64,000 bases of DNA from Legionella taurinensis (lineage in GTDB: Bacteria > Pseudomonadota > Gammaproteobacteria > Legionellales > Legionellaceae), in the NCBI RefSeq assembly GCF_900452865.1, contig NZ_UGOZ01000001.1:1054001-1118000 (forward strand), given 5' to 3'. This document shows positions 15,613 to 24,108 of the stretch, in pieces. Every line of letters begins with the position of its first letter. Position 1 is the stretch's first letter. The translations under genes were made by a program, and so were the position numbers. The notes below the pieces were generated by a model that was given only the letters and a program-made list of their open reading frames with translations, ran no database searches and was not told the origin of the DNA.

Positions 15613-16365
15613 ATGATGACGAAGTGGACGCGTTTGATGTTGTCAGTTCTTCTTTTTATCACCCTGCCTGCGGAAGCCAAAGTAAAAATAGGCACACCCA
15701 TTTTCGATCCCCCTTTTGTGATGAACGACAGCCATTTTGTCAATACCGGTTTTGATGTGGATTTGATGCAGCGCATCTGCAGCCGTTTGAAATGGCAATG
15801 CGAATTCGTCACCATGCCCAAGCAGCGTTTGCTTGAGGCATTAGGCAGCGGTGAAATTGATTATGCCATGGGATCGCTTGCGATTACTCCGGAACGGGAA
15901 ACCCACTTTTTATTCACCATCCCTTATTTTCTGTCCTCAGGCGGGTTCATCGTGATGGCGAACAGCCCGCTGACATCCATTGAGCCTCTGGCCGGACGGC
16001 GCATCGGCGTGATGGAGGGGACCGTGTACGCCGATTACCTGCTCCACCATCCTGAACTCAAGGTCGATTTGCAGGTGTATTCCAACATCGGCGGGCTGGT
16101 TGAAGCCATGAAAACCGAGAAAATCGAGGCGGCCTTTATCAATTATTACTCTGTACTCTACCTGGAGCATCAATACCCGGGCATTGTGAAAGCGTTAAAG
16201 GGGAGCATTAAAGTAGGGTATGGCATGGGCATTGCCACCCGGCGCGGCAACGAAAAGGACATCGAGAAAATCAATGCCCTTATTACGGAATTTGAAAATG
16301 ATGGCACCTTCGTTATGCTGTACAATTACTATTTTACCTTCTTCGCTAAAGACGCGATGAAGTAA
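15613..16365 (+). CDS. Periplasmic amino-acid-type solute-binding protein
   Basis: A family 3 extracellular solute-binding protein of 250 residues. The signal peptide (LMLSVLLFITLPAEA) is followed by VKIGTPIFDPPFVM and TGFDVDLMQRICSRLKWQCE, then the ligand-loop region DYAMGSLAITPERETHFLFT (the conserved x-T-P-E-R segment with the amino-acid-binding Arg). The C-terminal lobe contains AGRRIGVMEGTVYADYLL. No permease or ATPase gene is nearby, so it is an orphan ABC component or a sensor-type protein. It is followed after 22 bases by the acidic-tailed membrane protein and may share its transcript. Confidence 0.88.
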   Translation: MMTKWTRLMLSVLLFITLPAEAKVKIGTPIFDPPFVMNDSHFVNTGFDVDLMQRICSRLKWQCEFVTMPKQRLLEALGSGEIDYAMGSLAITPERETHFLFTIPYFLSSGGFIVMANSPLTSIEPLAGRRIGVMEGTVYADYLLHHPELKVDLQVYSNIGGLVEAMKTEKIEAAFINYYSVLYLEHQYPGIVKALKGSIKVGYGMGIATRRGNEKDIEKINALITEFENDGTFVMLYNYYFTFFAKDAMK

Positions 16366-16387
16366 CGGATTTGAGTGGAGAAAGACC

Positions 16388-17845
16388 ATGCCCCCTAGCC
16401 CAAAACCCAGCCAGCGGCAGCTCGATGAGGATTTATCCAAACAGGAATTAACCGCCACCCTGATTATCCGTAACCAGCTGAGGGCCATTCTTGATGATTC
16501 AGGATCGCGCTTGAAAACCGCTGCAGCCAAGGGAGCGGTTAAACAATTGCAGGAGCGCATTGATCAGGGATTGGTTGCCCTGCTTCATGCCAAAAGCAGG
16601 GAAGAATACGCGTTGCAGCAGAAACGCTTCAATCTGCTTCTTGACCAATTTAAAGAAGTGATGCAGCTTGAAGGCGATGTGGAGCTTGCCTTGAAGGATT
16701 TTCGTTTTTTCCATCACGTGCACCAGACCCTGAAGCGCGCGACTGTCGAAAACAGAGGGACCTTGCTTGAGCGTTTTGCCGAAAAATTTCAGGATGATCC
16801 TGATTTCGAATTGTGGTGCCGACATTTGGCAGCGTTGCAAAGCTTACCCGCAAGTCAGTTTGAAGCCCAGAAAAAGGCTTTGCTGGATGGCCTGGTGGCT
16901 GAAACCACCTACCTGGATTTGGGTAATTTGGCGGCCATGGGGTTAATTGAACGCAACGTCCAATTGTTAGCCGATACTCGCTTAATCTATTTAAAAGAAA
17001 CCAATAACCGCAAATCCCTCCTGAAAGACATCGGCTGGATTGGATTGGGAATTGGCCTGGTTACTGCCGCGGCCGTTTTAGCCATCGCTTTTCCCGTCCT
17101 GGCGGTGCCCGGTATTGTCGTGGGCTCGATCGTGATGGGATACGGCATCATCGATTTTGCCAAGGAAAGCGTTGAACTTTACTCGGAATTGGCTGAAGAG
17201 GAAAAAGGCGACTTGAGTCTCGACGTGGAAGATGAATTGAAAAGCCTTGAGGATGACATTCAAGACATGGATGTCGAAGGGTTTCTGCGAAAACAACCCC
17301 ACCCCCATCACGAGTGGTCAACTGAAAAAAAATGGGTTAAAGGCTTGGGCTATGCCGCGTCCTTTGCCGGTTTTGCCTTGGGTCTTGTGGCGTTAGCCTT
17401 TGTTCTCCCCGGTGTCGCCGTGCCCGCGGCAGCGGTTATTGCGGTCACGGCGGTGGCCGTTGGCATTGCTGCCCTGGCCGGCGCTGTTTTAGGCTACAAA
17501 GTGTTCAGTGAACAGAAAAAATTGAAGGAAGCCGAACAGGCCATGCAGGATGACATGATCAAGGATATGGAGACGCTGGATAGTGTCTCCGATCACCTGC
17601 TGAGCGCGAACTTAAGCAGCGATGCCCGCATGAATCGACAATTGCAATCGTCCCCGGCTAAAAAACCGGCACTGGCCCCAGCGGATCGTGCGGCAAATCG
17701 TGACGAGGATGAAGACGATGAGCGTGAACGCGAAGGCGATGAGGATCGCGGCGTACCGGCGGAGGAGCTGGATGAAGGAGACTCTGATACGGAAAGGGAA
17801 GGCGATGAGGAAGAGGGCGGCGAAAAGCCCCTGGCCCGCAAATAA
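16388..17845 (+). CDS. Membrane-inserting protein with coiled coil and acidic tail, candidate effector
   Basis: A 485-residue protein without a signal peptide. Residues 1-210 are helical and charged (coiled-coil-like). Residues 215-257 and 318-371 are two long hydrophobic hairpins with similar sequence (GIGLVTAAAVLAIAFPVLAV; ALGLVALAFVLPGVAVPAAA), separated by an acidic linker. The last 50 residues are almost entirely Asp/Glu/Arg and include EEGGE, an EExxE block of the kind enriched near the C-terminus of Dot/Icm substrates. This layout suits insertion into a host or bacterial membrane; function is unknown. GAGTGGAGAAAGACC before the ATG is a good ribosome site. Confidence 0.7.
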   Translation: MPPSPKPSQRQLDEDLSKQELTATLIIRNQLRAILDDSGSRLKTAAAKGAVKQLQERIDQGLVALLHAKSREEYALQQKRFNLLLDQFKEVMQLEGDVELALKDFRFFHHVHQTLKRATVENRGTLLERFAEKFQDDPDFELWCRHLAALQSLPASQFEAQKKALLDGLVAETTYLDLGNLAAMGLIERNVQLLADTRLIYLKETNNRKSLLKDIGWIGLGIGLVTAAAVLAIAFPVLAVPGIVVGSIVMGYGIIDFAKESVELYSELAEEEKGDLSLDVEDELKSLEDDIQDMDVEGFLRKQPHPHHEWSTEKKWVKGLGYAASFAGFALGLVALAFVLPGVAVPAAAVIAVTAVAVGIAALAGAVLGYKVFSEQKKLKEAEQAMQDDMIKDMETLDSVSDHLLSANLSSDARMNRQLQSSPAKKPALAPADRAANRDEDEDDEREREGDEDRGVPAEELDEGDSDTEREGDEEEGGEKPLARK

Positions 17846-17903
17846 CGCCTCACGACAGAGGGTATTTAGTTTAACCGGGTCGTTATGCTGCCGCCGGAAA
17901 CCA

Positions 17904-18626
17904 TTAAATGTTCCCCATGCGCCGGTAAATGAAAAAAGGCAGATGCTTTATCACAGCCATGATGAGTCGCCAGAAACCGGGATGGTAAAACCGGCGTTTT
18001 TTGCGGTGGAGATTATCCCAGCAAGCTTTAGCGCAGGCTTTAGGCGGTGAGGCGTAAAAGACACCCGGCATGCCATAGGTTTGTACGGTATCGATGAAAC
18101 CGAGGCGCGCCACGGTGATGGTTGTCGAAGGCCCGGCCTGCTGCTGTAATCCCTGCAGATAGACCTCTATGGCGGCTTTACTGGCGCCGTATAAACTGTT
18201 TCGGGCGCGGCCGCGGCAGGCAGCGACTGAGCTTAAAAAAAGCAGTTGATGCTCACTTTGTTGTTTATTCAGGTAAGTGTGAATCACCTGCACAGTACTT
18301 AAAATATTAGTTTTCACCAGTTTGCTTATCGCCGCCGGGTTTAAGTGATTATTTTCAACAGTGGCACTGTGAGCGATGAACAACGACAGCCCCTGCTCCA
18401 TGGTTTGAATTTTCTTAAGCAGCTCCCGGATGTCTTCACTTAAATCGGCTGTCAGAACGTCGCAGGCCACCCGATGGCGCAAGCTGATGTCATCGGCAAT
18501 GACATCGAGCTGCAGCGTATCACGGCCAACCAACAGGAGTGGATGGCCCGCTGCTGCCGCGAGGTGTGCAAATTCATTGGCAATGATGGACGTGGCGCCG
18601 AGGATCATCCAGGTATTTTTAGTCAT
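17904..18626 (-). CDS. SDR oxidoreductase, DprE2-like
   Basis: A 240-residue short-chain dehydrogenase. The NAD(P) loop is ILGATSIIANEFA (residues 8-20) rather than the common TGxxxGxG; ILGATS is typical of the DprE2 (decaprenylphosphoryl-keto-ribose reductase) branch. The catalytic Ser133 (FLSSVAA), Tyr146 and Lys150 (YGASKAA) are all present. It overlaps the upstream FAD-oxidase gene by 8 bases, so the two are translationally coupled, as expected for a DprE1/DprE2 two-step epimerase. In actinobacteria this pair converts polyprenyl-phospho-ribose to -arabinose; the substrate here is unknown. The C-terminal IMAVIKHLPFFIYRRM may be membrane-associating. Confidence 0.85.
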   Translation of the reverse strand: MTKNTWMILGATSIIANEFAHLAAAAGHPLLLVGRDTLQLDVIADDISLRHRVACDVLTADLSEDIRELLKKIQTMEQGLSLFIAHSATVENNHLNPAAISKLVKTNILSTVQVIHTYLNKQQSEHQLLFLSSVAACRGRARNSLYGASKAAIEVYLQGLQQQAGPSTTITVARLGFIDTVQTYGMPGVFYASPPKACAKACWDNLHRKKRRFYHPGFWRLIMAVIKHLPFFIYRRMGNI

Positions 18627-19908
18627 GGGTAATCCCCAGGCGACGTCCCAGATCGGATTGCATGCCGGCTGGGTAGTGTTGCAGTAAGGCTTTAAATGGT
18701 TCGTGTTCAGGGTATTGAACCATGAATTGATCGCGGGTCAGAAACAAATCTTTTGCCAGATAAACGCGTCCGCCAATGTCAGTGATGAATTGATTCATGG
18801 CTTCAATGGCTGCCCGGGCGTTCTTGTCGTGGATAAAATCAACGGCCAGGGTAAAACCGGGACGAACAAAACTCAATAAGCCGGCTCCGGGCTGGATAAA
18901 ATACTTTAACACAGCGAGCGTGGGTGTTGCCTGCGTCTCAGCGATCACCCTTAGCAATTGGGCTAAGGTGGTTTCGGCCTGGTCTTCGGCAAAGACTGCC
19001 TGAAACTGCACGAGGCCCTGTCGACCGTAAAGCCGGTTCCAATGCCTGATTTTATCGAGGGGATTGTTAAATTCAATAAAATCCAGATGCCGCATGCCGG
19101 TGTCGGCGCGTTTGAAGTAATAGTGATTAACGTATTGCATGCTGTAGCGATGAATCAGACGAAACGGTAGCCTGGGCAGTGTGAATGATCGTGGCGGTGG
19201 CGGCGCTGTGCCGTGGCAATGAACCGCAGTGGACATCAGCGCCTGCGGCGAATTCAACAAATCGAGCCAGGCTACGAGGTAATCGCATTGCCTGCTGGTG
19301 TCTTTCATGGCGGTGAGCAGTTTATCGAATGCGGTAAATTTTTCCGTATGCACTTCCACGCAGCGGGGAGCTCGTTTCAGCGTTAAGGCAACCCGCCGGA
19401 TAATCCCGGTTAATCCAAGTCCCGCCAGTGTCGCAGTAAAAAGATCAGGGTATTTTTCGGGACTTACCCGCAGGAGTCGGGATCCCTGTTGTAATTCTAT
19501 CCACTGAATGTGCTGTCCAAGACTTCCGGCGGACGCGTTGTTTTTACCATGGACATCATTGGCAATGCCGCCCGCAAGGCTGGCATGGACAGTACCGGGC
19601 ACTACCGGTGGAATAAAATCCGGATGGACCTCAAATAAATCAGCAAAGGTGACGCCGCCCTGGCAGTACAGTAACCCATTGCTTTCATCAAAGCTCAATA
19701 AATGATTGAGCCGTGTGCAATCAATGACGTTTCCCTGCGTGTTAAAGCAACAATCGCTGTAGCTCAATCCATGGCCACGGGCCAGCACATTGGTCAGTGA
19801 GGATTCAAACAAAGGGGGCAGTTGCCATTCATTGTCAGGACGAAAGCAGGTTGACTGGCTTAAAACAGCGCCGCTGAAATGAGTAAGGGTTTTAGTCTGG
19901 CTGCGCAT
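18619..19908 (-). CDS. FAD-dependent oxidase, DprE1-like
   Basis: A 429-residue VAO-type flavoenzyme. The FAD-binding segment is ARGHGLSYSDCC ... VVPGTVHASLAGGIANDVHG (residues 102-121), then KNNASAGSLG, matching the DprE1 branch; the His of DVHGKN is retained. The C-terminal substrate region has VYLAKDLFLTRDQF, carrying the Lys conserved in DprE1. In mycobacterial DprE1 a Cys lies in a W-N-V-C-V-D-F segment; here the equivalent reads FTLAVDF, with Ala. Expected reaction: oxidation of the 2'-OH of a polyprenyl-phospho-pentose, completed by the coupled SDR. No prenyl-phosphate phosphoribosyltransferase gene is nearby, so the pathway is incomplete in this window. Confidence 0.85.
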   Translation of the reverse strand: MRSQTKTLTHFSGAVLSQSTCFRPDNEWQLPPLFESSLTNVLARGHGLSYSDCCFNTQGNVIDCTRLNHLLSFDESNGLLYCQGGVTFADLFEVHPDFIPPVVPGTVHASLAGGIANDVHGKNNASAGSLGQHIQWIELQQGSRLLRVSPEKYPDLFTATLAGLGLTGIIRRVALTLKRAPRCVEVHTEKFTAFDKLLTAMKDTSRQCDYLVAWLDLLNSPQALMSTAVHCHGTAPPPPRSFTLPRLPFRLIHRYSMQYVNHYYFKRADTGMRHLDFIEFNNPLDKIRHWNRLYGRQGLVQFQAVFAEDQAETTLAQLLRVIAETQATPTLAVLKYFIQPGAGLLSFVRPGFTLAVDFIHDKNARAAIEAMNQFITDIGGRVYLAKDLFLTRDQFMVQYPEHEPFKALLQHYPAGMQSDLGRRLGITHD

Positions 19909-20038
19909 ACACGGAGGAAGCGTCTGTTATAATTATCATTTTGCCATGTTTGCTGAATTAAACAATCCCTTATTCGCTGCTTCTTTTTATGGAGCACTGA
20001 CTATACTTTAAGAGACAGAGTAATAAAGGATGACTCTT

Positions 20039-20275
20039 ATGCGCAAACCCCTCACCATGCTCTTACTTTTAACCGGTTTAACCCCTGCGGCGGTGTATGC
20101 TGCGGATTTACCCACCGTTGTTATCGGCTCAGAAAATTACGATCACGACATGTGTGTCAATCAATACACCGACAATTGCATCAGCACCGTGTGCATCACC
20201 TCCAGTGCGCTGGATTGCAATGAACAGTGCAAAGCCGCTGCCATTGATAAATGCGAGGAAAAAGAAGAAGAGTAG
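20039..20275 (+). CDS. Small secreted Cys-rich peptide
   Basis: A 78-residue precursor with a signal peptide (LTMLLLLTGLTPAAVYA) and a roughly 55-residue mature part holding six Cys (DMCVNQY ... DNCISTVCITSS ... LDCNEQCKAAAIDKC) before an acidic EEKEEE tail. Probably a disulfide-stabilised periplasmic or extracellular peptide; no family recognised. The ATG at 20039 is preceded by AAAGGA at good spacing; the ATG at 20030 abuts that site. It sits just upstream of the flagellar operon, which has its own promoter. Confidence 0.65.
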   Translation: MRKPLTMLLLLTGLTPAAVYAADLPTVVIGSENYDHDMCVNQYTDNCISTVCITSSALDCNEQCKAAAIDKCEEKEEE

Positions 20276-20364
20276 GGACTTTTTGTGTCAAAAACTTGAC
20301 TTTATCCCTGCAAGCTTTTTATCTTAATCCTGTATCTTTTTGATTATTCACTCAATTTCTTAGG

Positions 20365-20380
20365 TGGCACGTGAATTGCT
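20365..20380 (+). promoter_or_regulatory. Sigma-54 promoter of the flagellar operon
   Basis: TGGCAC-GTGAA-TTGCT matches the RpoN -24/-12 consensus (TGGCAC-N5-TTGC) at every defined base, with transcription predicted near 20391, 58 bases before fliM. In Legionella and Pseudomonas, RpoN with the activator FleQ drives this class of flagellar genes; a FleQ site was not recognised here. Confidence 0.85.
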
Positions 20381-20448
20381 TGGACTGCTGTGAAAGAGGA
20401 AAAGTAATTTAAGAAAACGAGTGTTTTCAATGATTTGACAGGATGGTT

Positions 20449-21540
20449 ATGGCTGAAAAAGATGTGTTATCACAGGAAGAAATTGATGCGCTCTTAAGCT
20501 CCGTTGACGAGGAGGAAGGGGCAGCTCCTGCGGCAGAGGTTAACGAGGAGAGTCATCAGGACACTGCAGCCGAGCCTGAAAAATCTGCCAGCGACCAAGC
20601 CGCTGAGCCTGTGAAAGAGGCCCCCCGCGCCAAACCGGAACATTCCCCGAAAACTGCAGGACTTGAAGAGAAAATCCAGGTCTTGAATTTCGCCAGCCAG
20701 GAGCGGATTGTTCGCGGCGAATTGCCGGTGCTTGATAAAATTCACGATCGGGCCGCCCGTTTTTTTGGCAATGATATCTATCAGCTGATGGCCAAAGAGC
20801 TGGAAATCAAACAGGAACCGTTAAGTGTCGCTAAACACCGTGATTTTTTAGACAGCCTGCCAAACCCGACCTTAATGACCCTCTACCGTTTTAAACCCTT
20901 ACGCGGCAAAGCCATTGTCCTGTTTGACAACACGTTTGTGTATGATTTGGTCGATTATTATTTTGGCGGCAATTCGCAATTCCTGGCGCAGACGGACAAA
21001 ACCGATTTTACCGCGGCGGAATTACGGGTGATGGAAATTGTAATAAACAAACTGGTGCATAACATTGAACACGCCTGGGCGCCCATCATCAAACTGGAAG
21101 CCATCCGTGTTAATGACGAGACAAACCCCCAGCTTGTGCACATTGGCGAACCCGAGGACTTGCTGTTAATCAGCCGTTTTCTCATCGATTTTGGCCGTGA
21201 GAAGGGCAGTTTTTCGTTTGTCATGCCGTTCTCGATGGTGGAGCCCATTAAACAGCAGCTTGAACTTGGCGCAGCAAGGCCGGATGATGAAATCGATCCC
21301 AACTGGATTATGTCGCTTAAAGAGGAATTGATGGATGTGGAGTTATTGGTCACTAGCGCCATGGCGCAAACGACCAGTACGCTTGGCAAGGTGATGGAGT
21401 GGCAGGTTGGCGATTTCCTTCCGCTTGAAATGCATGAAATCGTTACGCTGGATATTGAGGGAACTCCCAGTTTTACTGCAACCCTGGGCAGTGCCAATGA
21501 TAAGCGGGCGTTAAAAATCATTAAAAAAATCAGTTATTAG
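20449..21540 (+). CDS. fliM: Flagellar motor switch protein FliM
   Basis: C-ring switch protein. The N-terminal LSQEEIDALLSSV is the segment that binds CheY in chemotactic species. It is followed by an acidic/Ala-rich linker, the CheC-like middle domain (residues about 80-270, HDRAARFFGNDIYQLM; VDYYFGGNSQFL) and the C-terminal SpoA domain shared with FliN (VELLVTSAMAQTTSTLGKVM ... LPLEMHEIVTLDIEG). 363 residues from the ATG at 20449; an in-frame ATG two codons earlier is possible. First gene after the sigma-54 promoter. CheY genes are absent from this flagellar block although the CheY-binding segment persists. Confidence 0.97.
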   Translation: MAEKDVLSQEEIDALLSSVDEEEGAAPAAEVNEESHQDTAAEPEKSASDQAAEPVKEAPRAKPEHSPKTAGLEEKIQVLNFASQERIVRGELPVLDKIHDRAARFFGNDIYQLMAKELEIKQEPLSVAKHRDFLDSLPNPTLMTLYRFKPLRGKAIVLFDNTFVYDLVDYYFGGNSQFLAQTDKTDFTAAELRVMEIVINKLVHNIEHAWAPIIKLEAIRVNDETNPQLVHIGEPEDLLLISRFLIDFGREKGSFSFVMPFSMVEPIKQQLELGAARPDDEIDPNWIMSLKEELMDVELLVTSAMAQTTSTLGKVMEWQVGDFLPLEMHEIVTLDIEGTPSFTATLGSANDKRALKIIKKISY

Positions 21541-21549
21541 GGGATGGAC

Positions 21550-21879
21550 ATGAGTGAGCAGAAGGACGCGATAGCTGCAGGTACGGTAACAGGAAATGGC
21601 GGCGCGGTGGATGCCAGCGGCGAAAAAATGGAGCTGATTCTGGATATCCCAGTCACGGTGACCGTGGAAATTGGCCGTACCCGAATGACCATACGCAATC
21701 TTTTGCAACTGAATCAGGGCGGCATCGTGGCCTTAGACAGGCTGGCTGGGGAGCCTCTCGATGTATTAGTAAACGGCACACTCGTGGCTCATGGCGAGGT
21801 GGTGGTCGTCAATGACAAATTTGGTGTGCGTTTAACCGACATCGTCAGCAAAGCCGAACGGATCAAGCGCCTGAAATGA
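21550..21879 (+). CDS. fliN: Flagellar motor switch protein FliN
   Basis: C-ring component, 109 residues. The SpoA domain reads ELILDIPVTVTVEIGRTRMT, then RNLLQLNQGGIVALDRLAGE and VNGTLVAHGEVVVVNDKFGV, closing with RLTDIV. Works with FliM and FliG in torque switching and as an export dock for FliH. The ATG at 21550 sits six bases after AGGGG; an alternative at 21544 directly abuts it. Its stop overlaps the fliO start (ATGA). Confidence 0.97.
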   Translation: MSEQKDAIAAGTVTGNGGAVDASGEKMELILDIPVTVTVEIGRTRMTIRNLLQLNQGGIVALDRLAGEPLDVLVNGTLVAHGEVVVVNDKFGVRLTDIVSKAERIKRLK

Positions 21880-22289
21880 AAACATCACACTGGGTTTGGG
21901 GAAGTCTCTTTCTCCCATTAAACGCCATCGCTTCCGAGACGGAACTGGCGAAGGGCAACTCGGCCTTAGGCGCTCATGACATGCTGCGCCTGACTTTGGG
22001 TCTTTTGATTGTCGTGCTGCTTATCGTCTTTTTGGCCTGGGTTTTGAGGCGTTTAAATCAAGCAGGCATAGGCGTCAGCGGGGCGTTTCGCATCATTGCC
22101 GGAACAAGCCTCGGGCCACGGGAAAAAATCATGCTGGTTAAAGCGGGGGAGCGTTATTTGCTGCTGGGTGTGGCCAATGGCAGTATCAACACACTCCATG
22201 ATTTCGGCGAGGAACTGCCGCCAGGCTTTCAGACAGAGGCGAAAAGTTCGTTTCCTGAATTGCTTAAACACGTCATGAGGAAGTCCTGA
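21876..22289 (+). CDS. fliO: Flagellar export accessory protein FliO
   Basis: A 137-residue bitopic membrane protein that helps assemble the FliP ring. One strong membrane helix ([21 protein letters not shown], residues 37-57) is followed by the cytosolic domain with [20 protein letters not shown] and [16 protein letters not shown], the conserved FliO core. The N-terminal 20 residues are weakly signal-like. The start overlaps fliN by 4 bases; the stop is one base before the fliP ATG. Confidence 0.93.
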   Translation: MKTSHWVWGSLFLPLNAIASETELAKGNSALGAHDMLRLTLGLLIVVLLIVFLAWVLRRLNQAGIGVSGAFRIIAGTSLGPREKIMLVKAGERYLLLGVANGSINTLHDFGEELPPGFQTEAKSSFPELLKHVMRKS

Positions 22290-22290
22290 A

Positions 22291-23040
22291 ATGAAGCACA
22301 GCAGGACTAGACTTTTTCTCGTGATGGCGCTTTTATTTCCGGTGCTTGCTCATGCCGCTTCCCTGAGCCTGCCCGGCGTCACCGTGACCCCCGGCACCGG
22401 CGGTGCCCAAACCTACAGCGTTAATCTGCAAATCCTCATCTTCATGACCCTGCTTAGCGTTTTGCCGGGGTTATTGATGGCCATGACGGCGTTTACCCGC
22501 ATCATCATTGTGCTTTCCATTTTAAGGCAGGCCATCGGGATGGCGCAAACACCGACCAATCAGATATTGATAGGCATTGCCCTGTTCCTGACCTTTTTCG
22601 TGATGGCCCCGGTATTCAATCAAATCAATGAGCAGGCGGTGCAGCCTTACCTTGCCGATAAAATCGAATTCACGCAGGCCTTAGGGCTGGCCCAGGGGCC
22701 GCTTCGCCATTTTATGCTCAATCAAACCCGCAAAAACGATCTGGCGCTGTTTGAGAAATTCAGTAATAAAACCTATGCAACCTTGGCTGAGGTACCCATG
22801 AGCGTACTGATCCCAGCCTTTGTGACCAGCGAATTGAAAACGGCTTTTCAGATTGGGTTTTTGCTGTTTTTGCCCTTTTTAATCATCGATATTGTGGTGG
22901 CGAGTGTGCTGATGGCCATGGGTATGATGATGTTGTCGCCGTTAATCATTTCCCTGCCGTTTAAAATCATGCTGTTTGTGATGGTGGATGGGTGGACACT
23001 GGTACTGGGCTCTTTAGCGTCCAGTTTTGCCATGAGCTAG
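22291..23040 (+). CDS. fliP: Flagellar export-gate protein FliP
   Basis: Core channel subunit of the flagellar type III export gate, 249 residues. Signal peptide ([15 protein letters not shown]), then the FliP signatures [20 protein letters not shown] and [20 protein letters not shown]. The C-terminal helices are [20 protein letters not shown] and [14 protein letters not shown]. Assembles with FliQ and FliR in a 5:4:1 helical gate. GAGGAAG inside the end of fliO serves as its ribosome site. Confidence 0.97.
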   Translation: MKHSRTRLFLVMALLFPVLAHAASLSLPGVTVTPGTGGAQTYSVNLQILIFMTLLSVLPGLLMAMTAFTRIIIVLSILRQAIGMAQTPTNQILIGIALFLTFFVMAPVFNQINEQAVQPYLADKIEFTQALGLAQGPLRHFMLNQTRKNDLALFEKFSNKTYATLAEVPMSVLIPAFVTSELKTAFQIGFLLFLPFLIIDIVVASVLMAMGMMMLSPLIISLPFKIMLFVMVDGWTLVLGSLASSFAMS

Positions 23041-23065
23041 GTCTGAGCTAACCCAGGAGGGGAAG

Positions 23066-23335
23066 ATGACACCGGATGGCATTGTTTCAATTTTCAGCGA
23101 AAGCGTCTATGTGATGATCATCATCCTGGCTGTGCTCATTGTGCCGGGGTTGGTGGTGGGCCTTGTCGTGGCCATGTTTCAGGCGGCCACGCAAATCAAC
23201 GAAATGAGTTTAAGTTTTATTCCCAAATTGTTTGTGACGTTCCTTGTGCTGGCGTTTGCGGGGCCGTGGTTATTAAAAACCATGATCCATTATACGGAAA
23301 CACTGTTTATGAATATTCCTTACCTGATTGATTAA
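23066..23335 (+). CDS. fliQ: Flagellar export-gate protein FliQ
   Basis: An 89-residue two-helix export-gate subunit: VMIIILAVLIVPGLVVGLVV and LFVTFLVLAFAGPWLL, linked by QAATQINEMSLSFIPK, the conserved FliQ loop. Preceded by AGGAGGGG, a strong ribosome site, in keeping with several copies per gate. Only two bases separate it from fliR. Confidence 0.96.
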   Translation: MTPDGIVSIFSESVYVMIIILAVLIVPGLVVGLVVAMFQAATQINEMSLSFIPKLFVTFLVLAFAGPWLLKTMIHYTETLFMNIPYLID

Positions 23336-23337
23336 TC

Positions 23338-24108
23338 ATGGACATTGACTATGAGACAATGATTATTCAAATCAGCCAGGTGGTCTGGCCGATGCCGCGT
23401 ATCAGCGGCCTGTTTTTGACCATGCCGGTGATTTCATCCGTCCTAATTCCTGTCCGGGTGCGGGTGATCATTGCCATGGCGTTTTCCTTTCTGCTGTCCT
23501 CATTTGTTCCCACGAGTTTGACCCTTGAGCATTTCAATGGCTATTACCTGATTTATCTGGCCTTCGAACTGCTGCTGGGGCTGATGATGGGCTTTGTTCT
23601 GCAGATGGTGTTTCAGGTGTTTGTTATTGGCGGACAGATCATCGCCATGCAGGCCGGGTTGGGTTTTGCCACCATGATTGATCCCGCCAGTAAGGCCAGC
23701 GTGCCTTTAATCAGTCAGTTCTATTTGCTGATGGTCAGCTTGATGTTTCTGGCCCTGAATGGTCATTTGGCTGTTTTTGAGTTGTTTTTTAACAGTTTCA
23801 CCCTGTTGCCGATTGGAAGTGTGCCGGTGGAATTGTCGGATATTGGCCGTGTGCTGATTTTTTCGGGCTGGATGATGAAAGAATCTGTTCTGGTGGCCTT
23901 ACCGGCAATTCTCGCTTTGCTGGTTATCAGTCTTGCCTTTGGCGTAATGACACGGGTGGCGCCGCAGCTTAATATTTTTTCCATCGGATTTCCGATCACA
24001 TTGTTTATGGGGATTGTGATTTTGCGGGTCAGTTTGCCCGGGGTCGCGGCGCAGATTGCCGACAGCCTTGAGCAGGGAATGTTACTCATTAAAGGATTAT
24101 TGTACTGA
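23338..24108 (+). CDS. fliR: Flagellar export-gate protein FliR
   Basis: A 256-residue membrane protein with about six helices that caps the FliP-FliQ gate. Conserved segments include WPMPRISGLFLTMPVIS, VRVRVIIAMAFSFLLS, the GLGFATMIDPASKASVPLIS loop and APQLNIFSIGFPITLFMG. The stop TGA shares its last base with the flhB ATG (TGATG), indicating translational coupling. Confidence 0.96.
   Translation: MDIDYETMIIQISQVVWPMPRISGLFLTMPVISSVLIPVRVRVIIAMAFSFLLSSFVPTSLTLEHFNGYYLIYLAFELLLGLMMGFVLQMVFQVFVIGGQIIAMQAGLGFATMIDPASKASVPLISQFYLLMVSLMFLALNGHLAVFELFFNSFTLLPIGSVPVELSDIGRVLIFSGWMMKESVLVALPAILALLVISLAFGVMTRVAPQLNIFSIGFPITLFMGIVILRVSLPGVAAQIADSLEQGMLLIKGLLY

Noticed and set aside
20958-21521. Minus-strand open frame of 187 codons inside fliM
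   Set aside because: Ser/Leu-rich shadow of a conserved coding sequence with no independent support.
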